Source: Myceligenerans crystallogenes (GTDB lineage Bacteria; Actinomycetota; Actinomycetes; Actinomycetales; Cellulomonadaceae). Taken from it: DNA of 64,000 nucleotides. The translations under genes were made by a program, and so were the position numbers. The stretch's first letter is position 1. Each line of letters opens with the position of its first letter. Below are positions 32,440 through 40,631 of the stretch, one piece after another. Under the pieces are notes generated by a model. It did no database searches and was not told where the DNA came from. It was given only the letters and a program-made list of their open reading frames with translations. Location of the stretch: positions 62,001-126,000 of the forward strand of contig NZ_BAAANL010000006.1 of the NCBI RefSeq assembly GCF_039529775.1. The letters run 5' to 3'.

Positions 32440-33099
32440 GTGAACGTGAACCTTCGGCGGATGCCGGTCGTCGTGATCGTGGTGGCGGGGCTGCTGCTCG
32501 CCGCCTGTGCGGGATCCTCGTCCGACGACGGCGCGGCCGCGGACGAGCACGCCGGGCACCACAACGAGGCCGACGTGGAGTTCCTGCAGATGATGGTCGT
32601 CCACCACCAGGGCGCGGTGGAGATGGCCGAGCTGGCGGCCGAGCGGGGGCAGAGCCCGAGGATCACGGGCCTGGCGAACCGGATCGCGACGGCGCAGCAG
32701 CCGGAGATCGACCGGATGACGCAGTGGCTCGACGAATGGGGCGAGGAGTCCGACCCCGCCGCGATGGACCATGAGGACATGGACATGGGCGGCGAGGACA
32801 CGGGGGGCGAGGACCCGGAGGGCGAGAACACGAAGGGAACGGGCCACGGCGAGACGGCGGGCGGCGAGATGGGTCAGGCCGAGGCCATGGGCACCCTCGC
32901 CGGGCTGAGCGGCGCCGACTTCGACGTGCAGTTCCTGCACCTCATGATCGCCCATCACCAGGGGGCGCTGGCGATGTCGGAGACGGTGCTGGCCGACGGC
33001 GTCAACCCCGACGCGCGGGCGCTCGCGGAGGAGATCACCACCGCGCAGGCCGACGAGATCGCCGAGATGGAGACCATGACCGCGGAGATCGCGGGCTAG
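32440..33099 (+). CDS. DUF305 lipoprotein (two CopM-like domains)
   Basis: 219-residue exported lipoprotein with lipobox LLLAAC. It has two DUF305 units with the VHHQGAVEMA (about residues 60-69) and AHHQGALAMS motifs (about 180-189), typical of the CopM-like family, separated by a Met/Asp/Glu/Gly-rich spacer with DHEDMDMGGED. Related proteins bind copper or silver in the cell envelope; this role is inferred. A GTG start at 32440 is preferred with GAGAG just upstream; a longer frame starts at 32410. It is divergent from the response regulator and convergent with the kinase gene. Confidence 0.85.
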   Translation: MNVNLRRMPVVVIVVAGLLLAACAGSSSDDGAAADEHAGHHNEADVEFLQMMVVHHQGAVEMAELAAERGQSPRITGLANRIATAQQPEIDRMTQWLDEWGEESDPAAMDHEDMDMGGEDTGGEDPEGENTKGTGHGETAGGEMGQAEAMGTLAGLSGADFDVQFLHLMIAHHQGALAMSETVLADGVNPDARALAEEITTAQADEIAEMETMTAEIAG

Positions 33100-33100
33100 G

Positions 33101-33142
33101 CGGGCCGGCCGGTCCGGGCCGGCCGGTCCGGGCCGGCCGGGC
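33101..33142. repeat. 14-bp tandem repeat, three copies
   Basis: CGGGCCGGCCGGTC repeated at 33101 and 33115, with a third copy at 33129 ending GGGC. Each unit contains the palindrome GGCCGGCC. The array lies just after the DUF305 stop, between convergent genes, and may serve as a terminator by forming hairpins. Confidence 0.8.
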
Positions 33143-33194
33143 GGCCGGGCCCGGCGCCGCGTCGGCGGGAACGGGGCCCGGGACCGAACGGCGG

Positions 33195-34325
33195 TCAGGC
33201 GGCGCCGGGACGACGGGCGTGCCAGGGGCGGGCCGTCGCGGGGAGCGTGATCGCGAAGGTCGCGCCACGGGACGGGCCGTCGCTGGCCGCCGCGACCGTA
33301 CCGCCGTGGGCCTCGGCCAGGGCCTTGACGATCGCCAGGCCGATCCCGGAGCCGCCGTGGTCCCGGTCGCGAGCCGCGTCGGTGCGGTAGAAGCGGTCGA
33401 AGAGGTGCGGAAGGTGTTCCGCGGCGATGCCGTCGCCCGAGTCGGTGACGGTGAACCTCACGGCGGGCCCCGCGCGCCGGGCGGCGAGCCGGACCTCGCC
33501 GCCCGGCGGCGTGTGGCGCAGCGCGTTGTCGAGCAGGTTCGCCAGGACCTGCCCGAACCGGTCGTGGTCGACGGCCACCGGCGGCAGCGCGGGGTCCGCG
33601 TGGGTGAGCAGCCGCACCTGCCCTGCGGTGCAGCGGGCACCGGCCGCGGTGGCCGCGGCCTCGATCAGGCGCGCCGGGTCGGCGGGCCGCAGGTCCAGCC
33701 GCGTGGCACCGGACTCCGCCTGCGTCACGGCGGTCAGGTCCGCGACGAGCCTCGTGAGGCGCGACGTCTGCTCGCGCAGCGTCGCGGTGGTGGCGGGGTT
33801 CAGCTCGGCGACGCCGTCGTCGATCGCGTCGAGATACCCGGCGATCGTGGCGACGGGCGTGCGCAGCTCGTGTGCGACGTCGGCGGTGAGCCGGCGGCGC
33901 GTGGCCTCGTTCTCCCCCAGCCGCCCGGCCATGCCGTTGATCGCGGCGGCAAGTTCCTCGAACTCGGCGCCGGTGGCCGGCCCCGCGGCCACGCGCTCGT
34001 CGAACCGGCCGGCGGCGACCTGCGCGGACACCGCGGCCATGCCGGCCAGCGACACGGCGACCCGCCGCGAGACGAGGTAGGCCAGCACGAGCGAGGTCAG
34101 CACGGAGGCCCCCAGGGCGGCCGCCAGCGTGAGGGCACTCGCGGAGACGAACGCCTCCCGGGCGTGCGTCTCGACGCTGCCCGGGCCGTGCTCGGCGCGT
34201 TCCAGGTGCACCCGGAACAACTCCGGGCCGACGGCCTGGCCCACGATCCAGGCCGCGATCCCGCCCGACAACACCACGATCGCCATCGACAGGACGAGCC
34301 GGGTCCGGAAACCTGATCCGTTCAT
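33195..34325 (-). CDS. Sensor histidine kinase (BaeS-like)
   Basis: 376-residue membrane kinase: helices at about residues 10-30 and 62-85 flank a short extracytoplasmic loop of ~30 residues, then HAMP (about 86-140), a dimerisation domain with H152 in ADVAHELRTPV, and an ATPase domain (NLLDNALRHT, DSGDGI, GGSGIGLAI). The small sensor loop fits detection of a membrane or ion signal. It is separated from its likely partner (response regulator 31543-32280) by the divergent DUF305 gene, which would be the regulated target. The copper or redox signal suggested by neighbours is inference. Confidence 0.9.
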   Translation of the reverse strand: MNGSGFRTRLVLSMAIVVLSGGIAAWIVGQAVGPELFRVHLERAEHGPGSVETHAREAFVSASALTLAAALGASVLTSLVLAYLVSRRVAVSLAGMAAVSAQVAAGRFDERVAAGPATGAEFEELAAAINGMAGRLGENEATRRRLTADVAHELRTPVATIAGYLDAIDDGVAELNPATTATLREQTSRLTRLVADLTAVTQAESGATRLDLRPADPARLIEAAATAAGARCTAGQVRLLTHADPALPPVAVDHDRFGQVLANLLDNALRHTPPGGEVRLAARRAGPAVRFTVTDSGDGIAAEHLPHLFDRFYRTDAARDRDHGGSGIGLAIVKALAEAHGGTVAAASDGPSRGATFAITLPATARPWHARRPGAA

Positions 34326-34338
34326 GAGCCCGGCCCCG

Positions 34339-35241
34339 TCAGAGGTTCGCCGCCTCCAGGGCGTTGCACTGCTCGATCGTGCCGCCCTCGTAGCCGCGGG
34401 TGAACCAGTCGACGCGCTGCTCGCTGGTGCCGTGGGAGAAGGAGTGCGGGTCGACCTGCTGGCCCGCCCGCTGCTGGATGCGGTCGTCGCCGACCGCCTC
34501 CGCCGCCGACAGGGCGTCGTTCAGCTCCTGCTTCGTGGGGGGCCGCAGGAACGGGACGCCCGTGTCCGGGTCCTCGGTGGTGGCGGCATGGCCCGCCCAC
34601 ATGCCGGCGAGGCAGTCGGCCGCCAGCTCGATGCGCACCGAGTCCGACTCGGCGCCCGTGCCGGAGCGGTCCGCCTGCTCGAACCAGCCGAGCTGGTTCT
34701 CGATGTGGTGGCCGAACTCGTGCGCGGTCACGTACATCTCCCCCAGCGGGCCGCCGCTGGCGCCGAGCTGCTCGCTGAGCACCTCGTAGAACCGGACGTC
34801 CTCGTAGACCGTCTGGTCCGCCGGGCAGTAGAACGGCCCGGTGTCGCTGGTGGCCGAACCGCAGCCGGTGTCGACGGCGTCGGTGAAGCTGACGACGCCG
34901 GGCTGCACGTACTCGATGCCCGCCTGCTCCGGCAGCGCCTCGGCCCAGTAGGCGTCCAGCGCCTGCGCCGTCGCGGACAGGCGGCACTCCTGGTCGGTGT
35001 TCGCCTGCTCGGCGGTGCAGGCGCCCACGGCCTGCTCCTGACCGGTCCCGGCGCCGCCCGTCGTCGTACCGCCACCGAGCACGTCCGCGGGGTTCCCGCC
35101 CATCGCCAGGTAGATGATCGCGATGATGACTGCGCCGAGGCCGCCACCGCCGATCGCGATGCCGCGACCGCCGATGCGACCGCCCCCGCCGCCGCGCTGC
35201 ACGCGGCCGCCCTCGAAGTTCCCGCCCTCGCTGAAAGTCAC
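34339..35241 (-). CDS. YpfJ-type putative neutral zinc metallopeptidase
   Basis: 300-residue protein of the YpfJ metallopeptidase family. A Gly/Arg-rich N-terminus (about 1-25) and one membrane helix (about 27-45) precede a peptidase-like domain with HEFGHH (zinc ligands) and RIELAADCLAGMW (third ligand Glu). The proteolytic activity of the family has not been firmly shown. The GTG at 35241 is chosen because TACGGT lies 6 nt upstream (leaderless-type). It is 13 bp downstream of the histidine kinase start on the same strand, divergent from the MFS gene. Confidence 0.88.
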   Translation of the reverse strand: MTFSEGGNFEGGRVQRGGGGGRIGGRGIAIGGGGLGAVIIAIIYLAMGGNPADVLGGGTTTGGAGTGQEQAVGACTAEQANTDQECRLSATAQALDAYWAEALPEQAGIEYVQPGVVSFTDAVDTGCGSATSDTGPFYCPADQTVYEDVRFYEVLSEQLGASGGPLGEMYVTAHEFGHHIENQLGWFEQADRSGTGAESDSVRIELAADCLAGMWAGHAATTEDPDTGVPFLRPPTKQELNDALSAAEAVGDDRIQQRAGQQVDPHSFSHGTSEQRVDWFTRGYEGGTIEQCNALEAANL

Positions 35242-35322
35242 GGCGCCACCGTACCGGCAGACACCGACATCCGCCGGAGCTGCCCGATCCCTGCGGCGTG
35301 AGGACCGGCACAGCGCGAACTC

Positions 35323-35365
35323 GTTGACCGCGGTCAACCATCCGGTTAATGTTGCTCACAGCAAC
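35323..35365 (+). promoter_or_regulatory. MFS/MarR promoter with two palindromes
   Basis: A perfect 16-bp palindrome GTTGACCGCGGTCAAC (35323-35338) contains the -35-like TTGACC (35324-35329). TAATGT (35347-35352) is a -10 at 17-bp spacing. A second inverted repeat GTTGCT-CAC-AGCAAC (35351-35365) begins at the -10. Both are good candidates for MarR binding; the shared GTTG half-site suggests one regulator. Confidence 0.65.
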
Positions 35366-35383
35366 TATCGAAAGAGTGATCCC

Positions 35384-37024
35384 TTGACCCAGGAAACCGC
35401 GGCGGCCGGCCGGCCGCACGTGCTCCGAGCCATCTCGGGGCTGATCGTCGGGATGTTCGTCGCGCTGCTGTCCAGCACCGTCGTCTCCCCCGCCCTCCCC
35501 CGCATCGTGTCCGACCTCGACGGCGACCAGTCGTCCTTCACCTGGATCGTCACGGCCACCATGCTGGCCATGACGGTGAGCACCCCGATCTGGGGCAAGC
35601 TGTCCGACCTGCTCGACCGCAAGCTGCTGGTCCAGATCAGCCTGGGCGTCTTCACCGCCGGCTCGATCGTCTCCGGCTTCGCGCAGGACCCGGGCATGCT
35701 CATCGCGTCCCGCGCGGTCCAGGGCATCGGCATCGGTGGCCTGATGGCGCTGGTGCAGATCGTCGTCGCCGACGTCATCTCCCCGCGCGAGCGCGGCCGG
35801 TACATGGGCGTCATCGGCGCCGTCATGGGCGTGGGCCAGGTCGCCGGGCCGCTCGTGGGCGGGCTCGTGACCGACTCGATCGGCTGGCGCTGGACCTTCT
35901 GGATCTTCGTGCCGTTCGCCGTCTACGCGATCGCGATGATCCAGTCCACGCTGAAGCTGCCGCCGCGCCCCCCGCGCCCGGTCAAGGTCGACTACCTGGG
36001 CGGCGCCCTCATCGCCGGCGGCGTGTCCGCGATCCTCGTGTGGGTGTCCCTGGCGGGCAAGGAGTTCGCCTGGTGGTCCGGGCCGACCGCCGCCATGCTC
36101 GGCGGCGGGCTCGTGCTGCTCGCGGCCGCCGTCCTCGTGGAGCTGCGGGCGCCCGAGCCGATCATCCCGATGCGGCTGTTCCGGGACCGCACCTTCACGC
36201 TCGCCGTCGTGGCCTCGATCGCCGTGGGCATCGCGATGTTCGGCGCGAGCATCTACCTCAGCCAGTTCATGCAGCTGGCGCGGGGCGCCACGCCCACCGA
36301 GGCCGGCCTCATGACCCTGCCGATGGTGCTCGGCCAGATGGCGGGCGGCATCGTCATCGGCCAGCTCATCTCCCGGTCCGGGAGGTGGAAGCGGTACCTG
36401 GTGGGCGGCTCGATCGCCCTGACGGTCGCCCTGGTGCTGATGAGCACGCTGCACCACGACACGGCGTTCGCGCTCCTGGCGGTCTTCATGTTCCTGCTGG
36501 GGCTCGGCATGGGCACGGTCATGCAGAACCTCGTGCTCGTGGTCCAGAACCAGGTCGCGGCGCGGGACCTGGGCACGGCGAGCGCCGGCGTGACGTTCTT
36601 CCGCACGCTCGGCGGCACGCTGGGCGTCTCCGCGCTGGGCGCGATGCTCGGCAACCGGGTGCCGGTGCTGCTGGAGGAGGGTGGCCTGCGGGCTGCGGCC
36701 GGGGCGGTCGCGGCGGACCCGTCCGCGCTCACTCCGGCGCAGGGCGCCGCCCTGGAGCAGCTGGCGGCCGGTTCGTTCCCGAACATGGCGGACCTGCCGG
36801 AGCGGATCCGGGTGATCGTGGAGACCGCGTACGGCGCGGGAATCGCGGAGCAGTTCCTGGTGTCCGTGCCGGTCGCGGTGGTGGCGATGGTGGCGATCAT
36901 GTTCCTGCCGAACGCCCGCCTGTCGCGCCAGACGGCGGCGCAGCGGCTGGCGGAGGAGTCCGCGGGCACTCCGCGGACGCCCGAACTCGCCACGGCGACG
37001 TCGTCGTCGGACGGCCCCCGATGA
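35384..37024 (+). CDS. MFS drug-efflux transporter, DHA2 (14-TM) type
   Basis: 546-residue transporter of the drug:H+ antiporter-2 family with about 14 predicted helices. Signature pieces include the motif A-like GKLSDLLDRKLLV and motif C-like GVIGAVMGVGQVAGPLVGGLV. It starts with a TTG at 35384, with GAAAGAG about 9 nt upstream; there is no ATG or GTG in frame between the palindromes and this point. The MarR gene overlaps its end (ATGA), the usual self-controlled efflux arrangement. The substrate is unknown, though aromatic or cationic drugs are usual for the family. Confidence 0.9.
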   Translation: MTQETAAAGRPHVLRAISGLIVGMFVALLSSTVVSPALPRIVSDLDGDQSSFTWIVTATMLAMTVSTPIWGKLSDLLDRKLLVQISLGVFTAGSIVSGFAQDPGMLIASRAVQGIGIGGLMALVQIVVADVISPRERGRYMGVIGAVMGVGQVAGPLVGGLVTDSIGWRWTFWIFVPFAVYAIAMIQSTLKLPPRPPRPVKVDYLGGALIAGGVSAILVWVSLAGKEFAWWSGPTAAMLGGGLVLLAAAVLVELRAPEPIIPMRLFRDRTFTLAVVASIAVGIAMFGASIYLSQFMQLARGATPTEAGLMTLPMVLGQMAGGIVIGQLISRSGRWKRYLVGGSIALTVALVLMSTLHHDTAFALLAVFMFLLGLGMGTVMQNLVLVVQNQVAARDLGTASAGVTFFRTLGGTLGVSALGAMLGNRVPVLLEEGGLRAAAGAVAADPSALTPAQGAALEQLAAGSFPNMADLPERIRVIVETAYGAGIAEQFLVSVPVAVVAMVAIMFLPNARLSRQTAAQRLAEESAGTPRTPELATATSSSDGPR

Positions 37025-37503
37025 CCGGCGGCGGGCGCGCGGCCGGCGTCACCGACCTCCCGACCGACCTCCCCGACGAGACCATGGTCGCCGCCGAGCA
37101 GCAGATCGGCCTGCTGTTCCGGACCGCGATGCAGCGCTGGAAGGAGCAGGCAGCGAGCATCCATCCGGACCTCGCCCCGAAGGCGTTCGCCGTGCTCCGC
37201 ACGCTCGTCGACGACGGGCCCGCACAAGCCCGGGACCTGGTCACGCGCCTGGGCACGGACAAGAGCGTGCTCAGCCGGCAGATCACCAGCCTGGAGCGCC
37301 TGGGCCTGATCGAACGCGAGGTCGACGAGCACGACGCCCGCGCCCGCCGCCTCGTGGCCACGCCGGCGGCCGCCGCGCGGGTCACGCGCGTGCGCGCGGC
37401 CCGCCACGACGACGTCCGACGGCGCCTGGCGGCATGGACCCGCGAGGAGCGCGCCGTCTTCGTCGACCTGCTGGGAAGGCTCACGGCGCCCGACGACGCC
37501 TGA
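37021..37503 (+). CDS. MarR-family regulator of the MFS pump
   Basis: 160-residue winged-helix protein. The DNA-binding core is ARDLVTRLGTDKSVLSRQITSLERLGLIEREVDEHDARARRL in family layout (about residues 74-115). It overlaps the MFS gene by ATGA, so it is co-translated, and would bind the palindromes at 35323-35338 and 35351-35365 until released by a pump substrate. The ATG at 37021 is chosen for the overlap. Confidence 0.9.
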   Translation: MTGGGRAAGVTDLPTDLPDETMVAAEQQIGLLFRTAMQRWKEQAASIHPDLAPKAFAVLRTLVDDGPAQARDLVTRLGTDKSVLSRQITSLERLGLIEREVDEHDARARRLVATPAAAARVTRVRAARHDDVRRRLAAWTREERAVFVDLLGRLTAPDDA

Positions 37504-37535
37504 GCGATGTCAGACAGTCGCGGCATGCTGTTCCC

Positions 37536-38000
37536 ATGAGCACCCGAGATTTCCAGGTCACGTTCGACGCCCACGACCCGCGCGCCCTGTCGCTGTTCTG
37601 GCGGGACGTGCTGGGCTACGTCCACCCGTTCCCGCCGGGCACGGAGCCGGCGTCGGAGGGCGATGCGCTGGCCGCCTGGGACGAGTTCCTGGAGCGGGTC
37701 GGCGTGCCGCAGGACCAGCGCAACGGTTCCTCGGCGCTGGAGGATCCGGAGGGAAGGCGCCCCCGGATCTTCTTCCAGCGGGTCCCCGAGGACAAGGTCG
37801 CCAAGAACAGGGTCCACCTCGACGTCCGGGCGGCCCCTGGCCTCCAGGGCGACGAGCGCATGGCGGCCCTCGAGGCCGAGTGCGAGCGCCTGGTCGCCCT
37901 GGGCGCCACCCGCGTGCAGCGCTTCGAGCCCGCCCCGCCCATGGGCCAGGGACACATCATCATGCGGGACCCGGAGGACAACGAGTTCTGTCTGGACTGA
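37536..38000 (+). CDS. VOC-family (glyoxalase-like) protein
   Basis: 154-residue protein of the vicinal-oxygen-chelate fold, in which two beta-alpha-beta-beta-beta units form a metal or ligand site. The start FQVTFDAHDPRALSLFWRDVLG and end MRDPEDNEFCLD are typical of the glyoxalase-like group often found in actinobacteria. The final Glu in DNEFCLD is a usual metal ligand. Substrate unknown; related proteins include antibiotic-binding and dioxygenase members. A single-gene unit with a 32-bp gap after the MarR gene. Confidence 0.85.
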   Translation: MSTRDFQVTFDAHDPRALSLFWRDVLGYVHPFPPGTEPASEGDALAAWDEFLERVGVPQDQRNGSSALEDPEGRRPRIFFQRVPEDKVAKNRVHLDVRAAPGLQGDERMAALEAECERLVALGATRVQRFEPAPPMGQGHIIMRDPEDNEFCLD

Positions 38001-38906
38001 TTTCCGGGGCGGCCGGCGTGCCAGGTCCGGCAGGTTCTTGCCGGTCGGAGCCGTGAGCAGATTTTCGCGACTCCCGTATCCAGACGTCGCTGGACGTACG
38101 TCAGCGTACCAAAACGAGGCATAAACGGGGCAAGATCAGGCCCCGGCCGCCGCGGCCGGGGCCATGGCACGTTTTGACGCCCAGCCTGCACCAGTGTCAG
38201 AAGCCGCGCTTGGCACACTTTTATTCTGTGCCTGGCGGCGACGGCGACACTGACTCGCAACGGCGCGTTCTTCCTGCGCACAGCTTCAGACTCGCCAACC
38301 TCCTCGGTTCGATACCGGAGGCTGTTGCAGGGGTCGCCGTAGTCGCCGCTCTGGGACTGCTCCGCACCGTTCAGACGTTGAGCTATGCATCAGACTCTTC
38401 ACTTGCCAGTTCGCCGCCGTAGATCTGGCTGTGGGGGAACTGTGGGGGAATGAGCTTGGTGCACCGCTCCCCCCGCTGGTGAGGGAGCCGACGGGCCCAA
38501 CGGGGAATCGTTGGTTTCGTCGATGGGGCGAGGCCCCGCAGTTCCGATCCTAGCCGCAGCGCCCTCAACGCGAATCCTCGCCCTTCGCCCGCTGACTCCG
38601 TCTCCAAGCGCGCAGCCCACTGCTGCGGGCTGGTCGATCCGTACCCGTCGTCACCCTCCCGAAAGGATCCGCGAACTTCCAATGCTTTGTCTTACCGGAC
38701 CTCGTTTGAGCCGCAGGAGTGCTTGGCGCGAGCGAACCTCGCGCCAAGCGCGCGGCACGGCGCAAGAGACAGGACAAAGGGGCGGGAGGGGTCACGCGGG
38801 TGAAGCTAGATCGGACGAGAGGGCCTGTCCAGACTTCAGCTCTGTGTCACCTTCAGCTCGCCGGACGCAACGGAAAAGCACCGCGAATGGTGCCAGATCG
38901 AGACGG
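38001..38906. other. 906-bp stretch without a convincing gene
   Basis: No reading frame here has family features. The base composition is more mixed than in flanking genes, with AT-rich pieces (around 38090-38130 and 38215-38235). It holds a terminator-like hairpin (38139-38163) and a tandem 11-bp repeat CTGTGGGGGAA at 38429-38439 and 38440-38450. It may be decayed mobile-element DNA at the edge of the accessory segment that follows. Confidence 0.5.
38139..38163. terminator. Terminator-like hairpin
   Basis: Perfect 10-bp stem (GGCCCCGGCC at 38139-38148 with GGCCGGGGCC at 38154-38163), 5-nt loop, flanked more distantly by AAAACG (38111-38116) and CGTTTT (38170-38175). It could serve the VOC gene. 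Confidence 0.6.
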
Positions 38907-40400
38907 CTACGGACGGTAGTAGAGGTTGTAGATGGAGCTGCCGGCGATCTCGTGGCCCCCGCCGGCGATGCACGCCCCGGTCCCGTACCCCGAGAACGTC
39001 ATGTTCTGGCAACGGCTACACCACCGCCAACCTCCTTGTTGACTGACCGTTGGTTCCTGACCGATCGGGATCTGATACGACCCGACGGCAAAGCGATGCT
39101 GGCCACCCGATACGCACATTCCTGAACCGAACCCAGCGAACGCCAGAAGGTGACAGGCCTGGCATGCCCGCCACCCTGCCTGGGCTACGGGCCGCATTCC
39201 CGGGCGCCCGTCGATAACCGCGTATCGGCCGCTCCCGTCGTAGTTGTGCGGGCTTCCGTCGTGGCAGGGGCCGGGTGGGCCGCCGAAGTCGGCATATGCC
39301 AGGCACTGGCAGTTGGAGCACCAACGCCACCCCAGTAATGTCGGCGGCGGCGGTGCGGGTGCGATATCGACCTCGACGAACTCCGGAGCTGTCGACGACA
39401 CCCCGGACACGGTGAAGCCCATTCCGAGTACATTGAGCTGGGACCCAATGACAGCCGGGATCGTGCCTTCATACCAGGGCGGATCGACCTCGTTACGTCC
39501 CGGCCCAACCGGGTGGACACCGATGGAATGGATCACGACCCCTGGTGCCACACCAGTGTCGTCGCCGGTTGCGGTTCGGTACTCGACGATCAGTTTCTGC
39601 GCGGACGTCCCGTTTGGAACGCCGAGTACGGCCGCCTGCGGCTTTGCCGGATCGGTGACTGAGCAGAGTCCGTGAATACGGACCCCGTTGCGGGGGGGCG
39701 CGCTGACGTCCCATACCCGGCCGGTGAAGAAGAACAACTCCTTGTACCGGCGATACAAAGCGGCTGCGGAGGGACGGCGTTCGCTGACCCAAAACCCAGG
39801 ACCAGCCGCCAGCACCCCCTGCCAGGAGGACGCCGGCGGAACGGTGGTCGCGTGCGACTGGGTGCCGGTATACCCCATCACGCAATAGGGATCGTTGTAG
39901 AGGTGGTCGAACTTCTGACCGGCGTATGGGCCGAACGCATGCTGCAGCCCAAGGGTGTGCCCGACCTCGTGCTGCAGGAACGCCATCGTCGTGGCCGGGC
40001 CGAGGTTGAACGCGATGTCCCCGCCCGAAGCCCCGGCATCGGTCGGCCATGACGGAAGAACGGTGATCAGATGCTGGAACCCGTCGAGGGAGACGTCGTT
40101 CTCGGCCAAAACCCGCCGCACCGCATCCAACGTCCGGGACCGGCCCCCCAGGAAGTTGCCGTCGCGGTGACGGTGACCCTCCAGGGTGTAATAGCCGGGC
40201 AGGACGGTGAACTGCAGGTCGACCAGTCCAAAGGCGGCTCGGTGCCAGAAGTTGCGGACGCTGTCGGCGTGGTTGAAGAAGACGTCGTACAGAGGTCCCT
40301 CAGTGCTACTAAAGTTACCTCCCGCACCCGGCAAGGTCCGGTCGACGCCGTCATCGAATCGGGCGCGAACAATGGCGTACCGATGAATCGGATAGTCCAT
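38907..40400 (-). CDS. Metzincin-like zinc metalloprotease with three C-terminal CxxC repeats
   Basis: 497-residue protein. The zinc-binding motif HEVGHTLGLQH (His144, Glu145, His148, His154) matches the metzincin pattern HExxHxxGxxH, with a Met-turn candidate CVMGY (Met175). The middle (about 180-355) is probably beta-rich. The C-terminus has three related units of about 41-52 residues (358-409, 410-456, 457-497), each beginning GWRxCxxC and holding a further Cys and His, which could each bind a metal. I see no signal peptide, unusual for a metzincin. The ATG at 40400 follows GGGGGTT. It is divergent from a truncated STAND-like NTPase gene. I do not recognise a named family for the whole protein. 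Confidence 0.75.
   Translation of the reverse strand: MDYPIHRYAIVRARFDDGVDRTLPGAGGNFSSTEGPLYDVFFNHADSVRNFWHRAAFGLVDLQFTVLPGYYTLEGHRHRDGNFLGGRSRTLDAVRRVLAENDVSLDGFQHLITVLPSWPTDAGASGGDIAFNLGPATTMAFLQHEVGHTLGLQHAFGPYAGQKFDHLYNDPYCVMGYTGTQSHATTVPPASSWQGVLAAGPGFWVSERRPSAAALYRRYKELFFFTGRVWDVSAPPRNGVRIHGLCSVTDPAKPQAAVLGVPNGTSAQKLIVEYRTATGDDTGVAPGVVIHSIGVHPVGPGRNEVDPPWYEGTIPAVIGSQLNVLGMGFTVSGVSSTAPEFVEVDIAPAPPPPTLLGWRWCSNCQCLAYADFGGPPGPCHDGSPHNYDGSGRYAVIDGRPGMRPVAQAGWRACQACHLLAFAGFGSGMCVSGGQHRFAVGSYQIPIGQEPTVSQQGGWRWCSRCQNMTFSGYGTGACIAGGGHEIAGSSIYNLYYRP
38910..39329 (-). repeat. Three Cys-rich repeat units in the metzincin-like protein
   Basis: Coding repeats for residues 358-409 (39174-39329), 410-456 (39033-39173) and 457-497 (38910-39032). 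Shared pattern: G-W-R-x-C-x2-C, an aromatic/Gly patch, C, then Gly-rich and a His 5-7 residues on, ending in a Tyr-rich strand. They have diverged at DNA level, so the duplication is old. Confidence 0.7.
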
Positions 40401-40631
40401 GGAACCCCCAGCGGGTGTCACACATCCCCAGAACGACGGATCAATCACGTTACCGGAGCAGCACGTCGGCGACGAGTGGCGGCGAGGGTGAGATCGAGGT
40501 CTTTGGAACACTATTCCGGAAGCACCTTGCGGGTCGACAACACCACGGCGGCGCATCTGCTTGGAGAGAAGGTGTGCGGCACGTGACGCAACCTCCCTCA
40601 GAGGGCGCCTGCCTTCGGTAGGTTTACGCAG

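Noticed and set aside
38306..38319. tRNA T-arm-like string GGTTCGATACCGGA
   Set aside because: No acceptor stem, anticodon arm or full cloverleaf can be built around it; not called as a tRNA or attachment site.
38383..38682. 99-codon frame on the minus strand in the gene-poor region
   Set aside because: No domain and no ribosome site or promoter; kept only as part of the unassigned stretch.
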